A stretch of 64,000 bases of DNA, taken from contig CAVZAF010000005.1 of NCBI GenBank assembly GCA_963773315.1, positions 1 to 64,000 on the forward strand, given 5' to 3'. The DNA is from DATKAS01 sp963773315. GTDB lineage: Bacteria; Actinomycetota; Acidimicrobiia; Acidimicrobiales; DATKAS01. A program made the position numbers and the translations under genes. Below the pieces are notes generated by a model. The model was given only the letters and a program-made list of their open reading frames with translations, made no database searches and was not told the origin of the DNA. Below are positions 10,482 to 19,401 of the stretch, piece after piece (within the stretch, counting starts at the first letter, position 1; each line of letters begins with the position of its first letter).

Positions 10482-11131
10482 TCAGGTTTGCCGGAGTCCT
10501 GTTACCAGGTAGTCGGCGAACTGATCAGCGATTTCGTCCGACGAGGAGGGGCCGGCGGGATTGAACCATCGCGGGATCCAGTTCACGGCGCCAAGGATCG
10601 CGAAGGAGAGCAGCTTCGCGTTGCCCGGCGCAAACGTCCCGTCCTTGATTCCCTCCTGCACGACACGGCGGACGCCGCGATCGAACTGGTCGCGACGGGC
10701 GATGACCGCCTTGCAGGTGCGCAGGCGACAGGGCCTCGAGGTCCATGAACAGCGCCGTGCCATGCAGCTCGTCGAGAATCATGTGCACGCCGCCGAGAAT
10801 CAACTTGCGCAGTTTCGCCGTCTGGGTAGAGGTTGCTCTGCTCGACGTCTGCGAGCAGTTGGAGCAGGCGATCGAGCGAATACTGGTGGCAGGCGAAGAG
10901 AATCTCTTCCTTGTTCTTGAAGTAGTAGTAGAGATTGCCCTTCTTCATGTGAAGCGCCGCGGCGATCTGCTCGACTGTTGCGCCGTGATACCCGAGGCGG
11001 CGGAACGCTTTCGCGGCGCTCTTGAGGATATCGACGCGTGTCGCGGCGTTCGTGTCGAGATTGCGGGGCTTTCCCGCGCCTCGTCGGCCTGGCTGACGCG
11101 ACTGAGCGGCGGCGGTCGACTGGCTTGTCAT
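10482..11131 (-). CDS. TetR/AcrR-family transcriptional regulator
   Basis: The N-terminal helix-turn-helix is typical (ATVEQIAAALHMKKGNLYYYF); the C-terminal ligand domain (MILDELHGTALF..., then WIPRWFNPAG) resembles regulators of fatty-acid or acyl-CoA genes. I choose ATG 11131 (MTSQSTAAAQ) because AGGACGG lies just upstream and a palindrome sits at 11150-11163; the upstream ATG at 11170 would place the palindrome inside the gene. Frameshifts near 10830 and 10735. It probably represses itself and perhaps the kinase gene 3 bases downstream. The ligand is unknown. Confidence 0.87.
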
Positions 11132-11149
11132 TGCCGTCCTACAGTAGTT

Positions 11150-11163
11150 TGAACGGGCGTTCA
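11150..11163. promoter_or_regulatory. TetR-type operator palindrome
   Basis: The sequence TGAACG-GG-CGTTCA is a perfect inverted repeat with a 2-base centre, 19 bases upstream of the TetR gene start on the minus strand. Its form (TGAACG..CGTTCA) fits operators of TetR-family acyl-CoA-type repressors, so autoregulation is likely. Confidence 0.65.
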
Positions 11164-11197
11164 GTTTCAACTGCGGCGCGGCTCCGTCGACGCGGGC

Positions 11198-12545
11198 TCA
11201 GACTCCCGCGGGGCGGGCCGAGTCCGCCACGGCCCGATCGACGTCGGTCATGACCAGCCCAGCCATCCCGACCACAAACAGCACGATCAGCGACAGCATC
11301 GCCTGGCGGTACGAGTTCGTGGCGGCGGCGACGAATGCCGAACAGGAGTCGGTCCGATCCAGGACGTGCCGCGCTCGGAGATTTCGTAGACGCCGAAGAA
11401 CGACGCTTCGCGGCCCGGCGGGATCATCTGCGAAAAAAGCGACCGCGACAGCGCCTGCGATCCGCCGAGGACGATGGCGATGACCGCGCCCGATGCACCC
11501 ACGCCTGGGCCGTCGTCTGCAGCCAGCCGTACGCGTAGACGATCGACGCCGCTCCAGATGACGAGCGAGAGCAGGATGGCTCGCTTGGTGCCGAGCGGAT
11601 CTGGCGATGCGTTCGAACGCTTCCGCTCCGAAGAACGCCACGAACTGAATCATCAGGATGAGGCCGACGAGGAACGACTGATCTTCGGGCAGGCCGCGGG
11701 CGACGAACAGTTCCTGCGACAGAAACAGCGACGTCATCGAGATGACCGTCTGGATGCCGTCGTTGAAGAACATGTACGACAGTAGATAGCGCCGCGTGTG
11801 CGGCAGCCGCTGCAAGGTCCTGGAACGAACGCGTCAGCTGGTCGAGACCGGCCTGACGTACGATTCGCCGGCCTTCAACCGGCGTTCCGGCCGCCGTGCG
11901 TGGAGTCGCCGCGAAGGCGAATGACGCGAATCCTGCCCACCAGACGCCCGCCGACACGAGCGACAGGCGCACGGCCAGGTCCGTTGTCGATGTCCAAGGC
12001 GGGCGGCGTTTTGAAGGAGTGCGAGGTTGGCGAGCAGCAGCAGCGCCGCCTCCGAGATACCCCAAGCGCATATCCCCGGCTCGACACCTGGTCGCGGCGG
12101 TCCTCGGAGGCGATGTCGTTCAGGAACGCGTTGTACAGGACGAGCGACGCGCCGAAGCAGAGGTTGGCGAGACGATCAGCACTCCGCCCAACAGGTACCG
12201 ATGTTCGGTGACGAACCAGAGCAGACACGTGGCCGCGCTGCCTGCGTAGCAGAACAGCGCCATCAGGCGCTTCTTCGCGCTCGTGTAGTCCACGATGGCG
12301 CCAAGCCACGGCAGCAGGAAGACCGCAGCAGGACCGACAGCCCGATGCAGATAGGGAAACAGGGACTTCGCCGTGACGACGAAGGGACCGGAGCCGAAGA
12401 TGACGCCGTTCTCGCCGACCTCGTGCCGGGCCAGCGCCGTCAGGTAGGGGCCCGACATCACGGTGATGACCGTGGTTTGAAATCCTGAGTTGGCCCAGTC
12501 GTACATCGCCCAGCCGAAGATCTCGCGTCGATCGTTGACCGGCAT
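11198..12545 (-). CDS. MFS permease, UMF1/ATG22-like
   Basis: Twelve-helix inner-membrane permease of the UMF1 group, typified by the N-terminal GWAMYDWANSGFQTTV motif. Later blocks include the GAIVDYTSAKKRLM loop and the FFGVYEISERGTSWIGP region near 11390. Frameshifts near 12170, 12020, 11810, 11620, 11500 and 11345. The start is 3 bases after the Nramp stop, so it is the last gene of a three-gene operon with the MgtE-like protein and the Nramp transporter. The substrate is unknown; UMF1 proteins have few characterised members. Confidence 0.82.
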
Positions 12546-12548
12546 AGG

Positions 12549-13798
12549 TCAGCCGCGCCGGACCATCATCGCGAGCGTCAGCACGATCATCACGACGACC
12601 GTAATCCAGGCGACGTTGTTGAACCACCGCGAGTTGATGTATTCGCCCATCACCTCGCGGTCGTTCGTGAGAATCAGCATGAAGATGAGGACAAAGGGCA
12701 GCAGGATGCCGTTGGCGACCTGCGAGGCGACCAGCACGTAGACGAGCGGCAGGCGGGGAATCAGGAGCACGCCGGCGCCGAGCGACGATCAGCAGCGTGT
12801 ACAGCCAGTAGAACACCGGGCGCCTCGTGGAACTTCTTGTCGAGCCCCGACTCGAACCCGAGGCCTTCGCACACGGCATAGGCCGTCGAGATCGGCAGAA
12901 TCGACGCCGCGAACAGCGATGCGTTGAACAGGCCCGCGGCAAACAGGATGGATGCGCACTGGCCCGCGAGCGGGCGCAGCGCCTGGGCCGCGTCCGCCGC
13001 GTCGGCGATGTCGTGGTGCCCGCTCGCGTACAGCGTCGCCGCGCACGCGACGATGATGAACCACGCGACGACGTCGGTGAAGATGCATCCGAGGATGACG
13101 TCCCAGCGCGACGCCCGGTACTGGCGGGCCGTCACGCCTTTTTCGACGATCGAGGCCTGAAGGTAGAACTGCATCCACGGCGCGATGGTCGTGCCGACGA
13201 GCGCGATGACCATGTAGACGTACCCGTAGTTGCGGATGCCCGCCGCCTGCGGGCGGGTCACCGTGGCGAAGGCGGCCGCCTTCCAGTCGGGATGGGCCAG
13301 CACGCCCGCGATGATGTAGCAGACGTAGAAGGCGGACGCGGTCAGAAAGATCTTCTCGATGCTGTCGTACGTGCCCCGCACGACCATGAGCCAGACGACA
13401 AACGCCGCGACGGGCACGACGATGAAGCGGGACACGCCGAACAGCTCCATGCTGCTGGCGATGCCGGCGAACTCGGCGACCACGTTGCCGAAGTTCGTGA
13501 TGACGAGCGCCAGCATCACGAAGAACGTCAGGCGGAAGCCGAACTCTTCGCGGATGAGGTCGCTCAGTCCCTTGCCCGTGACGGCGCCCATTCGCGACGC
13601 CATCTCCTGCACGACGACCAGCGCGATCGTGATCGGGATCATCGTCCACAGCAGGACGTAGCCGAACTGGGCGCCCGCCTGGGAATACGTGAAGATGCCG
13701 CCGGCGTCGTTGTCGACGTTCGCGGTGATGAAGCCGGGGCCGATGACGGCCAAAAGCATCACCAGACGGTTGCGCCAGCCCTTGCCGATGAACTTCAT
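12549..13798 (-). CDS. Nramp-family divalent metal transporter with atypical metal site
   Basis: About 415-residue inner-membrane transporter of the Nramp fold, intact except for a frameshift near 12820. In helix 1 the usual DPGN is replaced: the sequence reads GPGFITANVDNDAGGI. In helix 6 the usual MPH becomes APW (TTIAPWMQFYLQ), losing the methionine that selects soft transition metals. Both changes point to a different ion preference, possibly Mg2+ or other hard ions, as in the Nramp-related magnesium transporters; this is inference. It is preceded by 9 bases in the same operon by an MgtE-like soluble sensor protein, which suggests ion-dependent control. Confidence 0.88.
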
Positions 13799-13807
13799 CG
13801 GGGGCCG

Positions 13808-15045
13808 TCAGTCGCGGTGTCTCAGCATCGTGATCACATCGTCGGCCGTGATGATGCCGGCGAGGCGGCCGTGCTCGTCGACGACGGCCAGCGTGATGAG
13901 GTTGTACTTGTCGAAGAGCGCCGCGACTTCGTCCTGTGGAGTGTCGGGCGCGCAGGACACGGACGGCTCGCTGAGCTCGGACAGCCGGATCGCCAGGCAG
14001 GGATGTCGCGATCTCGGACGAGCGGTACCGAGCCCGTCAGCGTCTGGCCGGGGCCGATCAGATAGATCGTCGCGAGCGCCTCGCGGCCTCCTTCGAACCG
14101 CTTCAGCGCCTCGATCGCGTCGTCCACACGGGCCGTGTCCGGCACGGCGATGTACTCGGTGGTCATGCGTCCGGCCGCGGTGTGCTCGCCGAACTCGAGC
14201 AGCTGGGTGACCTCGTCCCGTTCTTCCGGCTGCATCTCCTTGAGGATTTCGCCGGAGTGCTCGGCCTGAAGATCGCCGAGCAGGTCGGCGGCGGCGTCCG
14301 GATCCATCTCTTCGACGATGTCGGCGACGCGATCCTTGTCGAGCGACTCGATGATGGACTTCTTGACGTCCGGATCGAGTTCCTCGAGGGTCTCGGCGGC
14401 CACTTCCTCGTCGATCGTCTCGAACACGGCTTCGCGCTCGGCGGGCGGAAGGTCTTCGACGATGTCCGCGATGTCGGCCGGGTGGAGCTTGGCGAGGCCT
14501 TCGTACGCGATCTTGAGCTTGACCCGGCGGGCCGGGTCCGTTTCGAGCAGATCGACGTACTGCCACGGGATGTCCTGCGCCGGAATCTTTTCGAGCAGCG
14601 CACGGAGCGTCCGGCGGGGCACCACGCCCTTGCACAGGCGCCGGATGGCGCCGCGGGCGCCGACGTTGACGGAGACGACGTTCAGGACCACGTGGCTGTT
14701 GACGGGCGTCGATTCGATCTCGACGTCGTTGACGCGCACGACCTTGCGGCCGTGGACGTCGATGATCTGCTGATCGAGAAGGTCACGCTTGAGCAGGAGC
14801 ACGCCGTCCGAGGGCGCACAAGGCTCGAGCGGCGTGCCCTCGCCGGTGCGGACGGTGGGCCCGCACGACTTCACCGCATCGGCCCTGAGGGTGCGGTCGC
14901 CCTCGGGCGTCCTGACGACTAGATACGCGATCCGGGTGGGGTGGTCCTGCGGCGCGACGGCAATTTCGCGCACCCGTCCGTGGACGGTGCCATGGGCATC
15001 GCGCACGGTTGCACCGAGCAGTTCCGACAGGGCGACGAGGGACAT
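13808..15045 (-). CDS. PRC-barrel / MgtE N-domain / CBS protein (soluble)
   Basis: Cytoplasmic protein of about 412 residues with no membrane segment. Residues 1-130 look like two PRC-barrel-type units (GTVHGRVREI... and GRKVVRVNDVEIE); residues about 150-270 are the helical MgtE N-domain (LHPADIADIVEDLPPAEREA, then repeated EELDPD and EEMDPD helices); the rest is a pair of CBS domains ending LAGIITADDVITML. In MgtE these two domains sense Mg2+ and gate the pore; here the pore is absent and the next gene is an Nramp transporter. One frameshift near 14000. Proposed role: ion-sensing partner of that transporter. Confidence 0.87.
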
Positions 15046-15117
15046 GGACCTGTGGACATCAGCCGAATTTCAAGCATAGCAGCGTTTGATGCGTACGGGC
15101 GTGCTATGCTCGGCCTA

Positions 15118-15498
15118 ATGCGCCGCGTCCGTGCTCGGTTGGTGCGCGCCGTCGGTGGGTGGCTGGTGTGTCAGCTCGCCCTGCTGGCGGTGCCTCCCGT
15201 GGCGCTCTTCGCGGGACTGTCGCACGACGTCGCGGTCACCGTATGCACGTGCTCGCACTCCGACGGACGTCCGTGCCCGATGCATCCCAGCACCCCCGTC
15301 TCGAAGCGCTCCTACTCGTGCCGGGGCGCTTCTGAGCCTGGCGCGGCGGCCATGGATGCCCTGCTCGGCCCCGCAGCGGTCTTGCTCCAGCCGTTCAATG
15401 TCACAGCACCGGCCTGCCGTGTCGGCTGGGTTCGTCCTTCCGTGTCCGCGCTCGCTGACTCGATTCTGATTCCCGACGGCCCGCCTCCTCGTTCGTAA
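15118..15498 (+). CDS. Small secreted Cys/Met/His protein
   Basis: A 126-residue protein starting ATG 15118, with an N-terminal hydrophobic helix (WLVCQLALLAVPPVALFAG) that could be a signal anchor or signal peptide. The mature part has closely spaced metal-type ligands: VCTCSHSDG and CPMH near residues 40-57. I do not recognise a named family. Its place directly before a TonB-dependent receptor, and the Cys/Met/His cluster, hint at metal (perhaps copper) handling, but that is inference. A TATGCT box at about 15104 may be its -10 element. Confidence 0.55.
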   Translation: MRRVRARLVRAVGGWLVCQLALLAVPPVALFAGLSHDVAVTVCTCSHSDGRPCPMHPSTPVSKRSYSCRGASEPGAAAMDALLGPAAVLLQPFNVTAPACRVGWVRPSVSALADSILIPDGPPPRS

Positions 15499-15541
15499 CC
15501 TCTCGCCAATCTGAGTGCGCGGAACCGGTTCCGCAGCTAGG

Positions 15542-15567
15542 CGCCACGGGTCTATTGCCCGGTGGCG
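15542..15567 (+). other. Strong RNA hairpin before the TonB receptor
   Basis: CGCCACGGG (15542-15550) pairs with CCCGGTGGCG (15558-15567), one unpaired G, 7-base loop. It lies between the small Cys-rich gene stop and the receptor's GAGGAGGG ribosome site. No T-tract follows, so a simple terminator is unlikely; a leader or processing structure fits better. Confidence 0.5.
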
Positions 15568-15596
15568 GGCGTTGGCATTTCGCTCGAGGAGGGAAC

Positions 15597-17834
15597 GTGG
15601 GCAGTCTTGTTCGACGTTGTTTACTGGCGGCAGTGTGTGTCGCGATCGCGATGCCGGCTTTCGCCATCGTCTTCGGAAGCGTGAAGGGCATCGTGCACGA
15701 TCCGCAGCATCGGCCCGTGCCGGGCGTCTCGGTCGTGCTCAAGGCGCGCGAATGCGGACGTGACGCAGACGACGACGACAGGCCCGGAGGGCGACTTTCA
15801 GTTCGCCGGCGGTGCCGGTCGGCGACTATGTGGTCTCGGTGGCCATCCAGGGCTTCAAGGCGCCGGAACAAGCGGTCACCGTTGTTTCGACCGCGACGCC
15901 CGTGATGCACTTTCAGCTCGAACTGGCGGAGCTGACGCAATCGGTCACGGTTTCTGCAGAGGCCGAGCACCGTGCGGGGCGCCGTCCATGACGCCGACGA
16001 CCCTCGTCAATCGACAGGATATTCTCGCGACGCCGGGCGCGGACCAGATCGAACAGTCCGACGGCGATCACGGCATTCGTGCCCGGCGCGTATATGGTCC
16101 ACGATCAGCTGCACGTGCGCGGCGGCCATCAGGTGTCCTGGCTCATCGACGGCGTGCAGGTTCCCAATACCAACATTGCGAGCAACGTGGGACCGCAGTT
16201 CGATCCCAAGGACATCGACGTGCTGGAGGTGCAGCGGGGCAGCTACGGGGCCCAGTATGGCGATCGGACTTACGCGATCTTCAACGTGGTCCCGCGCACC
16301 GGGTTCGAGCGGAACCGCGAAGCCGAACTGGTGCTTGGCGTGGGAAGCTTCTTTCAGACCGACGATCAGATTCAACGTCGGCAGTCATACCGGGCGCTTC
16401 GCGTACTACGCGAGCGCCAACTTCAACCGCAGCGATCTTGGCCTTCGAGACACCGGTGCGCCGATGTCTACCACGGCCGATGTCAACGGTGGCGGCGGGT
16501 TTGCGTCGTTCATTTTCAACAGGGACTCGAACAATCAGTTCCGTCTCGTGACGTCGGCGCGCCGAGACAACTACCAGGTGCCGACAGGTCCGGACGAGCA
16601 GGCGCAGGCATTGCGGACGAGCAGCACGAGTCTGATGCGTTTGTGAACCTGACGTGGGCACGGACGTTCGGATCAAGTCGGCTGCTGACGGTGTCGCCGT
16701 TCTACCACCAGAACTCGGCGAACTTCGACGGCGGGCCCGCTCGATCCGGTGAGCACGACGGACCACAATCGCTCGCAGTACCTCGGCGCGCAGGCCACGT
16801 TCGGCGTGGACGTGCGCGTCACTCGATTCAGGCCGGGTTCTACGGGTTTCGGCAGCAGGACGATCAGCTGTTCGGCGTGACGTTCAACGACGGCAGCGGC
16901 ACGGATGTCGGCGTGCGCGAGCAGCCGACCGGCCATCTGGAGGCCGTCTATCGTGCAGGACACGTTCGCCGTGGCGAACTGGCTGACGCTGACCGGCGGG
17001 ATCCGGCAGACGCACTTCTCGGGCGGCGTGACCGAAGACGCGACCAGTCCGCGCGTTGGCGCCACCGCTCACGGTGCCCGCGCTTGGCTGGACGCTTCGT
17101 GCCTTCTACGGTCATTTCTATCAGGCGCCGCCGCTCGTGACCGCGTCGGGGCCGCTCCTCGATTTCGTGACTGAGCCAGAACCTGGGATTCATCCCGCTC
17201 AACGGCGAACGCGACGAGGAGTATCAGGCCGGCGTCACGATTCCGATTCGCGGGTGGGAGGCGGACCTCGACTATTTTCACACCGACGTGACGAACCTGT
17301 TCGATCACAACAACGTCGGGAACTCGAACGTGTTCTTTCCGGTGACGATCGAGGGAGGGCGGATCCGCGGTTGGGAGTTGACGGTCCGCTCGCCGCGCAC
17401 CTGGCAAGGCGCCGAGGTGCACCTGGCGTACTCGTATCAGCACGCGGACGGTTCGGGCGCGATCAACGGTGGCCTGACCGATTTCGCAGCCGGCCGACGG
17501 CGAAAGCTTCCCACTGGACCACGATCAGCGGCACACCCTCAGCGTCGGCTTCAGCGCGACGCCGGCACGATCGGTCGTCTTGGGGGCGAACGTGTATTAC
17601 GGCTCGGGCGTGCCGGATGGGGAGAGTGACACGGGCGCGTATCTCGAGGGCCACACGACGCTGGATCTCTCGGCGAGAAAGACCTTCGGCGATCGCAGTT
17701 CTCGCTCGGGCTCACCGCGCTCAACGTGACCGAACGAGCGTGTGCTCATCGACAACAGCCTGACGTTTGGGGGCACGCATTACAACCGGCCGCGCGAGAT
17801 CACGGTGCAGGTCCGGTATCGGTTCCACTACTAG
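15597..17834 (+). CDS. TonB-dependent receptor with carboxypeptidase-like N-domain
   Basis: Outer-membrane receptor. GTG start at 15597 behind a GAGGAGGGAA ribosome site. A signal peptide (LLAAVCVAIAMPAFA) leads into a carboxypeptidase regulatory-like fold (GSVKGIVHDPQHRPVPGVSVV), then the plug domain (QLHVRGGHQVSWLIDGVQVP; VLEVQRGSYGAQYGDRTYA) and a beta barrel ending in ...VRYRFHY with the usual C-terminal aromatic. At least ten frameshifts (for example near 15755, 15815, 15975, 16370, 16600, 17160, 17500) break the frame. The plug lacks a recognisable siderophore clue. Length about 745 residues, at the short end for the class. Confidence 0.85.
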
Positions 17835-17999
17835 CCTGGCGGCCGCCAGCAGGCCTCCCCTTGGCCGCGGTCGAGGCGGTCGCCGGCTCGTCCCCGGTGC
17901 AGATTGCTACCGGCCGAGCGCCTGACGGGGCGCGTCGCCGTCAGTGCCGGAACGCACGAGATAAGCGCGGCGACGAGCAAACCGGTATCATTAGGGAGG

Positions 18000-18039
18000 A
18001 ACCCAGAACCTAGAACCTAGAACCCAGAACCTTTAGAAC
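18000..18039. repeat. Direct AGAACC(C/T) repeat upstream of ferredoxin
   Basis: Four to five tandem units of the form AGAACCTAG/AGAACCC immediately before the TTG start of the ferredoxin gene. The repeat occupies the place where a ribosome site would be expected, so translation may not rely on a Shine-Dalgarno sequence. The rest of the 17835-18040 gap shows only a possible TATCAT box at about 17986. Confidence 0.7.
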
Positions 18040-18040
18040 G

Positions 18041-18304
18041 TTGGCGTATATCATCTGCGAACCCTGCATCGGTACGAAAGACACGGCCTGCGTGGATGTC
18101 TGTCCGGTGGATTGCATTCACCCCCGCAAGGACGAGCCGCAGTTTCAGACGGCCGAAATGCTTTATATTCACCCTGACGAGTGCATCGACTGCGGCGCCT
18201 GCATCCCGGCGTGTCCGGTCGAGGCGATCTTTTCGCTCGACGAAACCCCGCGGAAGTGGGCGTCGTTCATCAATCGGAACGCGGAGGTACATGGGTCTCA
18301 TTGA
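18041..18304 (+). CDS. Ferredoxin, dicluster (4Fe-4S/3Fe-4S type)
   Basis: An 87-residue soluble electron carrier. It reads from TTG 18041 (MAYIICEPCIGTKDTACVDV); no better start is in frame. Cysteine pattern: C..C then CVDVCPVDC for one cluster and CIDCGACIPACP for the second, close to the FdxA-type seven-iron and eight-iron ferredoxins. The gene overlaps nuoB by 14 bases, so the two are translationally linked. It may feed electrons to, or take them from, the NuoB-NuoI pair. Confidence 0.9.
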   Translation: MAYIICEPCIGTKDTACVDVCPVDCIHPRKDEPQFQTAEMLYIHPDECIDCGACIPACPVEAIFSLDETPRKWASFINRNAEVHGSH

Positions 18305-18827
18305 TCATCGATTCGAAGACAACTTCATCACGACCAGCATCGATCGGGTGCTCAACTGGGCGCGCGAGTCGTCGATCTGGCCGATGGGATTCGGCCTCGC
18401 CTGCTGCGCGATCGAGATGATGGCGGCGTCGGCGTCGCGGTTCGACATCGCCCGGTTCGGCGCCGAGGTGTTCCGGGCGTCGCCGCGGCAGTCGGACCTG
18501 ATGATTGTGGCGGGCACCGTCACCAAGAAGATGGCGCCGGTGCTCCGGCGACTCTACGACCAGATGCCCGAGCCCAAGTGGGTGATTTCGATGGGGAGCT
18601 GCTCGAACGCCGGCGGGCCGTTTCCGACCTACAGCGTGCTGCAGGGCGTCGACAAGGTCGTGCCGGTCGACGTCTACGTGTCGGGATGCCCGCCACGACC
18701 CGAGGCGCTGCTGTACGGCTTGATGCGGCTCCAGGACAAGATCCGGAAGGAAGGCACCGTGCTCCGGAAGGAGCGGGTCATCCATTCGGGCGACACCGAG
18801 CCGACTCTGGTCGGCGAGCGAGCGTAG
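18291..18827 (+). CDS. nuoB: NADH-quinone oxidoreductase subunit B
   Basis: Carries the N2 iron-sulfur cluster next to the quinone site of complex I. 178 residues from ATG 18291 (GAGGTAC just upstream). Ligands are visible: the adjacent pair in FGLACCAIEMM, then GSCSNAGG and SGCPPRPE. No frameshift. It stands with nuoI and a ferredoxin only; nuoA, C, D and the membrane subunits are not here. It may be part of a split complex I locus or a second copy with another partner. Confidence 0.94.
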   Translation: MGLIDHRFEDNFITTSIDRVLNWARESSIWPMGFGLACCAIEMMAASASRFDIARFGAEVFRASPRQSDLMIVAGTVTKKMAPVLRRLYDQMPEPKWVISMGSCSNAGGPFPTYSVLQGVDKVVPVDVYVSGCPPRPEALLYGLMRLQDKIRKEGTVLRKERVIHSGDTEPTLVGERA

Positions 18828-18831
18828 CGAC

Positions 18832-19303
18832 ATGGACACCATCATCAAGTTTTTCAAGACGATCTTCCTGGTCGACCTGCTGAAAGGCCTGTGGGTCACG
18901 CTGAAGTACACCCCGCAGCCGGCGTTCACCTTTCAGTACCCGGCTGAGCGGCGCCCCACGGCGCCGCGTTTTCGAGGCGTGCTCCGGCTGCAGACCGAGC
19001 CCGGCACCGGCGCGCAGACCTGCATCGTCTGCGATCAGTGCGCGAAGGCGTGCCCGGACGACCTGATTGCCCTCGGCGGGCACCGCGAGCCCGGCCAGAA
19101 GATCAAGGTTCTGGACTACTTCGACTTCAACCTGTCGCGCTGCAGCTTCTGCGGCCTCTGCTCCGAGGTGTGTCCCGACCAAGCCCATCAAGGCGCTCAT
19201 CATGAGCGAGGACTACGAGCTCGGCACCTACAGCCGCGACACCCAAATCCTCCGCGTCGACCAGATGTACGACGGCGTGCCGATCGAGCAGTACACGCGC
19301 TGA
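18832..19303 (+). CDS. nuoI: NADH-quinone oxidoreductase subunit I
   Basis: Dicluster iron-sulfur subunit of complex I (clusters N6a and N6b). ATG 18832, 4 bases after nuoB. Two CxxCxxCxxxC motifs: CIVCDQCAKACP and CSFCGLCSEVCP. A frameshift lies at about 19178, where TGTCCCGACC has one extra C relative to the expected CPTKPIKAL. After correction the protein is about 157 residues and ends ...PIEQYTR. Pairs with NuoB next to it. Confidence 0.92.
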
Positions 19304-19401
19304 ACGATTTTCGCACGCGAAAGCGCCCAGAGAGGTATCATCGGCCTCGAACCCAGCCGGCCCGAACCGGAGCCGACGGGATCGGGGCCTCTGGAGGGTG
19401 A

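Noticed and set aside
12827..14065. A 412-residue open frame opposite the Nramp gene
   Set aside because: His/Asp/Arg-rich antisense shadow of a well-conserved transporter.
15500..15596. Cobalamin riboswitch before the TonB receptor
   Set aside because: Only one hairpin is present; the conserved GCCACTG and B12-box sequences are not found.
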